Shown here: piece by piece, positions 1-8,979 of the stretch
Numbering within the stretch: position 1 is the stretch's first letter
How the letters are laid out: each line of letters begins with the position of its first letter
From: Streptomyces sp. I05A-00742
GTDB taxonomy: Bacteria > Actinomycetota > Actinomycetes > Streptomycetales > Streptomycetaceae
Direction of reading: 5' to 3'
DNA length: 32,407 nt
Assembly: GCF_013055795.1 (NCBI RefSeq)
Contig: NZ_JABETO010000052.1
Coordinates: 2,040-34,446 of the forward strand
Notes under the pieces: model-generated
Database searches by the model: none
The model's input: the letters and a program-made list of their open reading frames with translations, nothing else
What the model was told of the DNA's origin: nothing
Translations under genes and position numbers: made by a program

Positions 1-240
1 CCGGGGCAACGCCCGGGGCAACGCCCGGGGCAACGCCCGGGGCAACGCCCGGGGCAACGCCCGGGGCAACGCCCGGGGCAACGCCCGGGGCAACGCCCGG
101 GGCAACGCCCGGGGCAACGCCCGGGGCAACGCCCGGGGCAACGCCCGGGGCAACGCCCGGGGCAACGCCCGGGGCAACGCCCGGGGCAACGCCCGGGGCA
201 ACGCCCGGGGCAACGCCCGGGGCAACGCCCGGGGCAACGC
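1..240. repeat. Perfect 12-bp tandem repeat, 20 copies
   Basis: The unit CCGGGGCAACGC is repeated 20 times without a single change, and the array is cut by the window edge, so its true length is unknown. The unit length is a multiple of three and contains no stop in any of the six frames. In the minus-strand frame of the probable scpA gene it reads Val-Ala-Pro-Gly. Each unit carries a CCCGGG palindrome and a short GGGC-AAC-GCCC hairpin. There are no spacers, so it is not a CRISPR array. Perfect identity suggests recent expansion by slippage or recombination, or an assembly artefact. Confidence 0.97.
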
Positions 241-481
241 CCCCCTCGCGGCGGAGCCGCTCGGGGGGCCGGGGGCTGTGCCCCCGGGAAACGGGAAGGG
301 GCGGGGCCGGGGCGTACTCCTCGGTCCCGGCCGACGCGTCCGCGTCAGCGGCGGCGGGAGCCTCCGCCTCGGCGGGGGCCGGCCGCTCGTCCCCCGCGCC
401 GGGCGGAGCGGGCCGTGCCCCCGGGCCCCGGCCGAGGGGGCGGCGGGTGGACGGGGGCGGCGGCGGCACGGGGGTGGGCAT
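1..481 (-). CDS. scpA: Probable ScpA N-terminus (partial, runs off the window)
   Basis: An open frame starts at ATG 481 and reads to the window edge without a stop. The first residues are Pro-rich and include LGRGPGA, which I recall as a feature of Streptomyces ScpA N-termini. An Ala/Glu/Asp-rich stretch follows, then about 25 residues encoded by an intergenic-type repeat element, then (VAPG)20. The conserved kleisin domain would lie outside the window. ScpA is the kleisin of the SMC-ScpAB condensin and normally follows the parA-like gene in actinobacteria, which is the main reason for the call. No good ribosome binding site precedes ATG 481. The same frame is open further upstream to a CTG at 582 that overlaps the preceding stop as CTGA, so the start could be earlier. 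The gene could also be broken beyond the array. Confidence 0.5.
   Translation of the reverse strand, partial: MPTPVPPPPPSTRRPLGRGPGARPAPPGAGDERPAPAEAEAPAAADADASAGTEEYAPAPPLPVSRGHSPRPPERLRREGGVAPGVAPGVAPGVAPGVAPGVAPGVAPGVAPGVAPGVAPGVAPGVAPGVAPGVAPGVAPGVAPGVAPGVAPGVAPGVAP
241..319 (+). repeat. Truncated copy of the convergent-end hairpin repeat
   Basis: This stretch has hairpin A (GCGGC-GGA-GCCGC), hairpin B (CCGGGGGC-TGT-GCCCCCGG) and the tail GGGAAACGG followed by a G-rich run. It matches the second half of the elements at 14287, 19076 and 26736. The first block (CAGCCCGTCCGGCG) is missing and the 12-bp array lies in its place. Unlike the other copies it lies inside an open reading frame on the opposite strand, in frame. 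Confidence 0.8.
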
Positions 482-578
482 GCGGGAGTGGTCCAGGGGA
501 GCGAGATCGTCCGACGGCCCGTCGGGGCCGGTCCGGCGGGCCGGTGGCCCGCCCGTGGCAGGTTAGCGGCGAAGTCGC

Positions 579-1121
579 TCAGCGACCGCGCAGGCGGCGT
601 ACGAGGATGCTCGCGTCGCCGCGCGCCTCGAGGTCGGCGAGGACGACGGCGACGGCCTCCCGCACGATCCGGCCGCGGTCCACCGCGAGCCCGTGCTCAC
701 CGCGCAGCACCAGCCGCGCGTGCTCGAGGTCCATCAGTTCCTCGGCGGAGACATAGACGGTGATCTTCTCGTCGTGGCGCTCCCGCCCACTGGGGCGGCG
801 GTTCGCGGCGCGGCCGCGGCGGCGTGGCTGGGCGGGCTCGGCGGCCCGTACCGCACTCCGGGGGGCCGGGCGCTCGCGCCCGTCGGCGGCGGGGCGGCGC
901 TCGCCGTCCTGTTCCCGTTCGGCGGTCTCGCCGGCGCCGCGGGCGGTGCCCTCCGGCGGAGTGGCGGGCGCCGCGGAGGTGTCGGGTTCGGCGGCGGCCG
1001 GGCCGGGCACCCGCGCGGGGGCGGCGCCCTCGGCGGTCTTGGCCTGTCTGCGGGGGGCCGAGGACTGGAGCCCCACCCCTCCGGTGGTGCGGAACAGCTC
1101 GTCGGCGCCGGGCAGACTCAC
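579..1121 (-). CDS. Small ParA-partner protein with ribbon-helix-helix-like C-terminus
   Basis: 180 aa. GTG 1121 overlaps the parA stop by four bases (GTGA), which indicates translational coupling; an in-frame GTG at 1133 is the alternative. The first residues are MSLPGADELFRTTGG, followed by a Pro/Ala/Glu-rich, probably disordered region to about residue 115. From about residue 117 comes a strand (EKITVYVS), a helix (AEELMDLEHARLVL) and a second helix (RGRIVREAVAVVLADLEA), the order expected of a ribbon-helix-helix DNA-binding fold. By analogy with ParA partners of the ParG type it may be the DNA-binding and ATPase-stimulating partner of the ParA next to it; this is inference. I do not recognise a named family. 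The coding base composition is like its neighbours. Confidence 0.85.
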   Translation of the reverse strand: MSLPGADELFRTTGGVGLQSSAPRRQAKTAEGAAPARVPGPAAAEPDTSAAPATPPEGTARGAGETAEREQDGERRPAADGRERPAPRSAVRAAEPAQPRRRGRAANRRPSGRERHDEKITVYVSAEELMDLEHARLVLRGEHGLAVDRGRIVREAVAVVLADLEARGDASILVRRLRGR

Positions 1122-2284
1122 TCGGCGTGACACCGGGCGAGCACCTCCCTGGCGAGCTGGCGGTAGGCGGCGGCGCCCACGGAGTTGGAGGCGTACGTGG
1201 TGATGGGCTCGCCGGCGACGGTGGTCTCCGGGAAGCGGACCGTCCGGCCGATCACCGTGTGGTACACGTGGTCGTCGAACGCCTCGACCACGCGCGCGAG
1301 GACCTCGCGGCTGTGGACGGTGCGCGAGTCGTACATGGTGGCGAGGATGCCGTCGAGCTCCAGCTCGGGGTTGAGCCGCTCCTGGACCTTCTCGATGGTC
1401 TCGGTGAGCAGGGCCACGCCGCGCAGCGCGAAGAACTCGCACTCCAGCGGGACGATCACCTTGTGAGCCGCCGTCAGGGCGTTCACCGTCAGCAGGCCCA
1501 GCGACGGCTGACAGTCGATCACGATGTAGTCGTAGTCGGACATCAGCGGCTTGAGCGCGCGCTGGAGGGTGGACTCGCGGGCGACCTCGCTGACGAGCTG
1601 GACCTCGGCGGCGGACAGGTCGATGTTGCTGGGGAGCAGGTCCATGTTGGGCACCGCGGTCTTCAGCAGCACCTCGTCGGCCGACATGCCCCGCTCCATG
1701 AGCAGGTTGTAGACCGTCAGATCCAGCTCCATCGGGTTGACGCCCAGTCCGACGGAGAGCGCGCCCTGCGGGTCGAAGTCGACGAGCAGCACCCGGCGGC
1801 CGTACTCGGCGAGCGCGGCGCCCAGGTTGATGGTCGAGGTGGTCTTGCCGACCCCGCCCTTCTGGTTGCACATCGCGATGATCTTCGCCGGACCGTGGTC
1901 GGTCAGCGGGCCCGGAATCGGGAAGTACGGCAGCGGGCGTCCGGTGGGGCCGATGCGCTCACGGCGCTGACGGGCGGCGTCGGGCGCCAGGGTGGCCGCG
2001 TACTCGGGGTCGGGCTCGTACTCCGCGTCGGGATCGTAGAAGTGCCCGTCGGGCACTTCCTCGTAGTCGGCGAGACGGGCGGGATCACCGCCGCGGTCAC
2101 CGGCCATGGCGTTCACGTGTAGACCGTCCATGCTCTGGTGGGCTGTCGTCATGCTCTGGATGTCCTGCTGTGCTGCGAAGGTCTGGACAGCGACGGAGCC
2201 GACAGCGTGAAGTCCCACGGGACTCTGGCCCTGCGCAGGCATTCCTGGGTGACCACCCCCGGGAGCAAATGTCGACTCATTCAC
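1118..2284 (-). CDS. ParA-family chromosome-partitioning ATPase
   Basis: 388 aa. Deviant Walker A KGGVGKTT at 142-149, Walker A' DFDPQG at 169-174 and Walker B DYIVIDCQPSLG at 252-263 identify a ParA/Soj/MinD-type ATPase that would form ATP-dependent dimers on DNA. About 130 residues precede the ATPase domain, rich in Gly, Asp and Glu, with two internal Met codons (45 and 60) as alternative starts. ATG 2284 is kept because AAGGAGG lies 15 nt upstream and an in-frame TGA directly precedes it. It is probably not the oriC-proximal ParA, because this locus sits with scpA-like and recN-pyrG genes and I see no parS (GTTTCACGTGAAAC) in the window. It overlaps the next gene by four bases. Expected role: DNA segregation or positioning together with the small downstream protein. 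Confidence 0.95.
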   Translation of the reverse strand: MNESTFAPGGGHPGMPAQGQSPVGLHAVGSVAVQTFAAQQDIQSMTTAHQSMDGLHVNAMAGDRGGDPARLADYEEVPDGHFYDPDAEYEPDPEYAATLAPDAARQRRERIGPTGRPLPYFPIPGPLTDHGPAKIIAMCNQKGGVGKTTSTINLGAALAEYGRRVLLVDFDPQGALSVGLGVNPMELDLTVYNLLMERGMSADEVLLKTAVPNMDLLPSNIDLSAAEVQLVSEVARESTLQRALKPLMSDYDYIVIDCQPSLGLLTVNALTAAHKVIVPLECEFFALRGVALLTETIEKVQERLNPELELDGILATMYDSRTVHSREVLARVVEAFDDHVYHTVIGRTVRFPETTVAGEPITTYASNSVGAAAYRQLAREVLARCHAE

Positions 2285-2422
2285 AAGTCGTCCTACCTCC
2301 TTGGTGACCAGGAAACATCTAGATAGGTCAGCGTGGCACCATGCCGACGGTCTGCGACTCTATGGCGTGTCGGCGGTCCGCAGCAACACAATCCGCCGGA
2401 GACGGCACGATGTGTCGGCAAT

Positions 2423-2449
2423 CGAACACCCTTCTGTCAAGGGTGTTCG
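2423..2449. promoter_or_regulatory. Perfect 11-bp inverted repeat upstream of parA
   Basis: CGAACACCCTT at 2423-2433 and AAGGGTGTTCG at 2439-2449 are exact reverse complements around a 5-base centre. On the minus strand a TTGACA hexamer overlaps the inner arm and centre. The symmetry fits an operator overlapping a -35 element for parA, or a factor-independent hairpin without a U-tract. No good -10 hexamer lies at the right distance from the TTGACA, so its role is open. Confidence 0.55.
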
Positions 2450-2521
2450 GGGTATCACCCGCAAGTTTTCCGAACGGAGGACGCCGCGGAAAAACCGACC
2501 CGATTCCGGCACCAAACAGGG

Positions 2522-2553
2522 CCGGCAGGGTCTTGAGGACAAGACCCTGCCGG
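2522..2553 (-). terminator. Terminator hairpin downstream of ald
   Basis: Two 14-base arms (2522-2535 and 2540-2553) are perfect complements around AGGA. The minus-strand flank is CCCTGTTTGG, so there is only a weak T-run. The position 33 bases after the ald stop fits termination of the ald transcript. The symmetric stem could also stop transcription from the other side. Confidence 0.8.
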
Positions 2554-2585
2554 TTGTGCATTCCCCTCGGGGGCGTTTTGACGCC

Positions 2586-3710
<1,125 letters not shown>

Positions 3711-3791
3711 GGTCCTTGAATCAGGGGATTTCAGGCTAATCCGGAAATGCCACGGCATACCAGAGCAGACCGCGTCGATCGCGGCGCAACC

Positions 3792-3819
3792 AGTCTAATG
3801 AAGGATCCCGAGCTGTCTA
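3792..3819 (-). promoter_or_regulatory. Candidate ald promoter
   Basis: On the minus strand TAGACA (3819-3814), 16 nt, then TAGACT (3797-3792) resembles a housekeeping-sigma promoter. It lies about 80 nt upstream of the ald start. Between it and the start is a small inverted repeat ATGCC-GT-GGCAT (3747-3758) that could be an operator. Confidence 0.4.
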
Positions 3820-3897
3820 GCCTTACAAAGCAGCAATCTTTGCCGGAACTGCCACCGCATTCGTAGGTTGCCCTGGATGTACCCCTCCGACAGATGG

Positions 3898-6060
3898 CTA
3901 AGCGTGAACCTCTCCCCCGGGTTCGACGGCAGCGGCGGCCGCGCCCTCCGGCACCCCGGCCGTCCCCGCCGCCTCGGCGGACGCCCCGAGCAGCCGCTCC
4001 GCCGTCCTCCGCTGCAGCTCGGCGCCGGCCGGGTCCGCCAGCCGCTCCAGGGTGTCCGCCAGCCGCAGCCGGACGGCGGCCTCCAGCCGCCCCTCGCCCG
4101 CCTGCCGGGCGCACTCCGCCGCCTCCAGACCGGTGCGCAGCGCGTCCTGCGGACGCCCCAGGTGCTCCTGCGCCCGGGCGGCCTCGCTGAGCGCCCGGGC
4201 ATGTCCGGGCAGGTCACGCAGCCGGCGGCAGGCGGCGGAGGCGGCCCGCCAGCTGCGCAGCGCCTCGCCCCACTCGCCCGCCAGGGCGTGGACCGCGCCG
4301 AGCCGCCCGTACAGCCGGGCCTCGTCCGCCAGCTCGCCGCGGGTCAGCCGCAGCTCCAGGCCGCGCCGGAACCAGTCGGCGGCCCGCGCCCAGTCCTCCA
4401 GCCCCTGGTACGCGGCGGCGACCGACTCCATGGAGCGGCTGGTCGCGTACGGGTCGCCGCACGCGCGGGCGGCCTGGAGCGCCTCCCGGTAGCGGCCGAG
4501 CGCCATCTCCGTACGCCCGGCCCGGGTGTCCAGGTCGCCCAGGTTGAGCAGGGCGGCGGACTTCTCCAGGGCCATCTCGCGGCGGTCCGCGACGTCCAGG
4601 ACCAGCCGGTGCAGTCCGTACTGCTCGGGTCCGGCCTCCTCCGGGGGCAGATGGGCGGAGAGCGCCCGGGTCAGCGCGGAGACCAGCCGGCGGGCCAGGG
4701 TGTCCAGGCCGCCGTCCTCGACGGCCAGCCGGGCCGCCGCCAGCAGCGCCGGCATCCGGGAGCGCAGCCACTCCTCGGCGACCCGCGCCGAGGGGAAGCG
4801 CAGCGGCCGGGGCAGCTCGGCCACCCGGCGGCGGACGGAGGGGTCGTTCAGCTCGGCGGCTGCCCGGCAGGAGTGCAGTTGCCGGACGACCCGCTCCAGC
4901 ATCCGCGCCCGCGCCAGCTCCACCTCGGCGGGCCGGTCCTGGGTGTCCAGCAGCGCCCGCAGCAGCGGGGCCAGACAGCCCGGCACCTGGTACTGCGGGG
5001 GCAGCGCGCCCGGCGCGCCGGGCATGCCGTCGACCGGCACGGTGCGCAGCAGGCCGCGGGCGACGAAGTCGTCCAGCGCCGCCTGGGCGGCGGAGACCGA
5101 GCAGCCGGCCAGGGCGGAGGCGGTGTGCGCGTCGGCCGGTCCGGCCGGGGCGAGCGCGAGGAGCCGCAGTATCCGGGCGTTCAGCGCGGGCAGCGCCTCG
5201 TAGGCGAGCCAGAGGGCGCGGGCGAGGGGACGGCCCGTCGTGCCGTCGTGGCCCTCGGGGACGGGCAGTTCGCGCAGCCGCCGGGCGGCGTCGGCGACGG
5301 ACATCTTGGGGTGGGCCGCCAGCCAGCCGCCGACCAGGACGAGGGCGGCGGGCTGGCCGCCGCACTCCTCGACGACGGAGCTCGCGGCCATCGGGTCGCA
5401 GGTGATCCGGGTGGGGCCCGCGTACCACTCCAGGAGGTCGACGGCGGCGGAGGTGTCCAGGCCGCCGAGCGTGCACGGCCGGACGTCGGGGACGCCGGTG
5501 AGCGGGCCCCGGGCGACGGCGACGACCAGGCAGCCCGGTTCGTCGGGGAGCAGCGGCTCGACGGAGTCGGCGCCGGACGCGTCGTCCAGGAGCATCAGCA
5601 CCCGGCGGCCGGTCAGCGCGCCGCGGAGGGCGGCGGTGAGTTCGTCCTCCCCGGCCCCGGCGGGGGCGGCGGCGGTGGCGCCCAGGTCGGCGAGGAGGGC
5701 GCGGGCCGTGCGGTCGGTGGGGACGGGGGTGCCGTCGGCGTCGGTGAGGCGCGCGCGCAGTACTCCGTCCGGGTAGTCCCGTTCCAGCCGGCGGGCCAGT
5801 TCCTCGGCGAGCGCGGTGCGGCCCGAGCCGGGGCGGCCGGCGACGAGCAGGACCCGGCAGCGGGGCGGTCTGCGGCCGGAGAGGGTGTCCAGTCCGGTGC
5901 GGGCGATGTCCGCCCGGAGTTCCTTCAGTTCCCGGTCACGGCCGGTGAACAGGCCCGCGCCGGTGAGCGCGACACCGGTCACGGGCGCGTCCGGCCGGCG
6001 CGGGCGCACGCCGGGGCCCACCCGCTCCGGGTGGACAGCCGCGAGGTTGTCGGTCTCCAC
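3898..6060 (-). CDS. STAND-type P-loop NTPase with C-terminal TPR repeats
   Basis: 720 aa. Order: short linker, FTGRDRELKEL (38-48, typical entry to NB-ARC/AAA_16 ATPases), P-loop GRPGSGRT at 75-82, Walker B-like RVLMLLDDA, a winged-helix-like middle region, then TPR-like helical pairs from about residue 530 to 690 (for example ALLNLGDLDTRAGRTEMAL). This resembles the ATPase-TPR half of AfsR-type regulators but has no SARP DNA-binding domain, so it is more likely a signalling scaffold than a transcription factor; that is inference. Odd: the invariant Walker A Lys is Arg (R81), so ATP hydrolysis may be lost or altered. Start GTG 6060 has no ribosome binding site, but TACGCT lies 6 nt upstream, which suggests a leaderless mRNA. 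It is 128 bp downstream of the Nudix gene. Confidence 0.88.
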   Translation of the reverse strand: METDNLAAVHPERVGPGVRPRRPDAPVTGVALTGAGLFTGRDRELKELRADIARTGLDTLSGRRPPRCRVLLVAGRPGSGRTALAEELARRLERDYPDGVLRARLTDADGTPVPTDRTARALLADLGATAAAPAGAGEDELTAALRGALTGRRVLMLLDDASGADSVEPLLPDEPGCLVVAVARGPLTGVPDVRPCTLGGLDTSAAVDLLEWYAGPTRITCDPMAASSVVEECGGQPAALVLVGGWLAAHPKMSVADAARRLRELPVPEGHDGTTGRPLARALWLAYEALPALNARILRLLALAPAGPADAHTASALAGCSVSAAQAALDDFVARGLLRTVPVDGMPGAPGALPPQYQVPGCLAPLLRALLDTQDRPAEVELARARMLERVVRQLHSCRAAAELNDPSVRRRVAELPRPLRFPSARVAEEWLRSRMPALLAAARLAVEDGGLDTLARRLVSALTRALSAHLPPEEAGPEQYGLHRLVLDVADRREMALEKSAALLNLGDLDTRAGRTEMALGRYREALQAARACGDPYATSRSMESVAAAYQGLEDWARAADWFRRGLELRLTRGELADEARLYGRLGAVHALAGEWGEALRSWRAASAACRRLRDLPGHARALSEAARAQEHLGRPQDALRTGLEAAECARQAGEGRLEAAVRLRLADTLERLADPAGAELQRRTAERLLGASAEAAGTAGVPEGAAAAAVEPGGEVHA

Positions 6061-6066
6061 GGGCCG

Positions 6067-6072
6067 AGCGTA
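6067..6072 (-). promoter_or_regulatory. Candidate -10 for a leaderless transcript (P-loop/TPR gene)
   Basis: TACGCT fits TANNNT and ends 6 nt before GTG 6060, which places the expected transcription start at or next to the start codon. No Shine-Dalgarno sequence is visible and no clear -35 is present. Confidence 0.45.
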
Positions 6073-6188
6073 GTTGAAACGGGCGCGGTGCCGCGGAAAC
6101 CGTGGCCCGGCTCGTGTGACGATCACCTTTTCGGCTTGTGTGCCCCGGTCCCGCCCCAGGTGCTCGCCGCGGGCCCGGGGCGAAGCCC

Positions 6189-6815
6189 CTACGCCTCGAA
6201 GGGCCGGGCCGGCCAGGGCGCGTCGGCGGGGCGCAGCGCGTCGATCCCGTCCCCGGCGAGCGCGGCCGTCAGCGCGAGCGCGCCCACGGCCAGGCAGGTG
6301 TTGTGCAGCTCGCCGGCGAGGACGCCGCGCACCAGGTCGGCCAGCGGCACCCGGGCGAACTGCATGTCGGCCTCCTCCTCGGAGACCTCGAACCGCTCCC
6401 CGTCCACCTCGGACAGGTCCCGGGCCAGGAAGATCCGCAGCGCCTCGTCGCAGCCGCCGGGCGAGGTGTAGACGTCGGTGAGCACCCGCCAGTCCTCGGC
6501 CTTGACGTGCGCCTCCTCGTAGAGCTCGCGGCGGGCGGCGTTCAGCGGGTTCTCGCCGGGGACGTCCAGCAGGCCGGCCGGGATCTCCCAGAGCCGGTGC
6601 CGCACGGGGTGCCGGTACTGGTTGATCACCAGGACCCGGTCCTGGTCGTCGAGGGCGAGGACGGCCACGGAACCGGGGTGCACCTGGTAGTCGCGGTCGA
6701 CACTGGTGCCGTCCGGCATCACCACCACGTCCGTGCGCGCACTGGTCTTGTTGCCGACGAACGGCGTGCTCGTGGCGGTGACCTGCCACTCCTCCGCGGT
6801 GTCCTTGATGCGCAT
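6189..6815 (-). CDS. Nudix hydrolase (ADP-ribose pyrophosphatase type)
   Basis: 208 aa. ATG 6815 is preceded by GGAGGA at good spacing. Nudix enzymes cleave nucleoside diphosphates linked to another group, with Mg2+ held by the Nudix box. The box is visible as GLLDVPGENPLNAARRELYEEAHV, read here in two parts: GLLDVPGEN and RRELYEEAHV, with the metal-binding REL-EE glutamates kept. The Gly of the usual EEXGU end is replaced by His (EEAHV). Downstream of the box, TSPGGCDE and FLARDLS match ADP-ribose pyrophosphatases. The gene after pyrG in M. tuberculosis (Rv1700) is an ADP-ribose pyrophosphatase, which supports the call. A strong terminator separates it from pyrG, so expression depends on read-through or on a promoter inside the roughly 30-nt leader. 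Confidence 0.93.
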   Translation of the reverse strand: MRIKDTAEEWQVTATSTPFVGNKTSARTDVVVMPDGTSVDRDYQVHPGSVAVLALDDQDRVLVINQYRHPVRHRLWEIPAGLLDVPGENPLNAARRELYEEAHVKAEDWRVLTDVYTSPGGCDEALRIFLARDLSEVDGERFEVSEEEADMQFARVPLADLVRGVLAGELHNTCLAVGALALTAALAGDGIDALRPADAPWPARPFEA

Positions 6816-6840
6816 GTACGTCCTCCAGAACTCCAGAAAC

Positions 6841-6885
6841 ACAAAAACCGGGGTGGGACCCTCCGGGCGGAGGGTCTCACCCCGG
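6841..6885 (-). terminator. Rho-independent terminator of pyrG
   Basis: Two 18-base arms (6848-6865 and 6868-6885) pair with one G-U type mismatch, and the minus strand continues directly into TTTTTGTGTTT. A T-tail this clear is unusual for this GC-rich window. It lies between the pyrG stop and the ribosome binding site of the Nudix gene. Confidence 0.93.
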
Positions 6886-6898
6886 TCAACCGTACAGA

Positions 6899-8551
<1,653 letters not shown>

Positions 8552-8979
8552 AGGGGGTCTCCCGTGGTCGCGAGGTGAGGTGCGTACCGGCGCTCACCCG
8601 GCGTCTTTGCGGGGGTGCCGTCGCTGCGGTCGAGGGGTCTTGCGCCCACCGGTCCACGGGGTACCAGGGTATCAGCGCCCCGGGGCGGGCGCCGCCGGTG
8701 ACGCGGCGCGACGGGCTCGCGGACCGTGCGTCACGGGTGCGCGGACCACGCGTCCCGGGCCACCCATTCGGCACAGGTTCCCCGGCCAACCGTCGCGCGT
8801 AGCCCAACTCGGCGTCGTATCCTGCACGGACACACGGAGCGAGCCGACCGGCACGGCACCCCTGTTACCCAGCTACCGCTGGGAAGGTGCACCCACCCTT
8901 CCGGAACACGGGCTCGTCGAAGATCGCTTGACCGCCAGAGGCCCCCTTGGGGTCACGATGCCGTTCGACTGGAGATGAC
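8552..8979. other. Divergent intergenic region, pyrG / GH15 gene
   Basis: About 430 bp without a convincing gene. Short reading frames on both strands lack ribosome binding sites and have no recognisable protein. A possible pyrG -10 is TACCCT (minus strand, 8671-8666). A possible -10 for the plus-strand gene is TATCCT (8818-8823). Neither has a clear -35. I see no tRNA, riboswitch or long inverted repeat. Confidence 0.5.

Larger units (their letters stand above)
2285..2585. other. Intergenic region upstream of parA, downstream of ald
   Basis: This 301-bp gap holds the ald terminator hairpin (2522-2553), a second smaller GC hairpin at about 2563-2573, a perfect 11-bp inverted repeat (2423-2449) and the parA ribosome binding site. 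A possible parA promoter on the minus strand is TTGCTG, 18 nt, TAGAGT. Short reading frames in the gap have no ribosome binding site or protein-like composition, and I see no gene. Confidence 0.6.

Noticed and set aside
1..240. CRISPR array
   Set aside because: Contiguous 12-bp units without spacers.
1122..1871. Upstream extension of the small ParA-partner frame
   Set aside because: It is the shifted frame of parA with no protein-like features; the real gene begins at the GTGA overlap.
3711..3758. ATG 3758 start for ald
   Set aside because: It adds 16 residues not found in the family, and has no ribosome binding site.
8552..8979. Small genes in the pyrG/GH15 gap
   Set aside because: Frames of 60-90 codons on both strands lack ribosome binding sites and overlap each other; composition is not protein-like.
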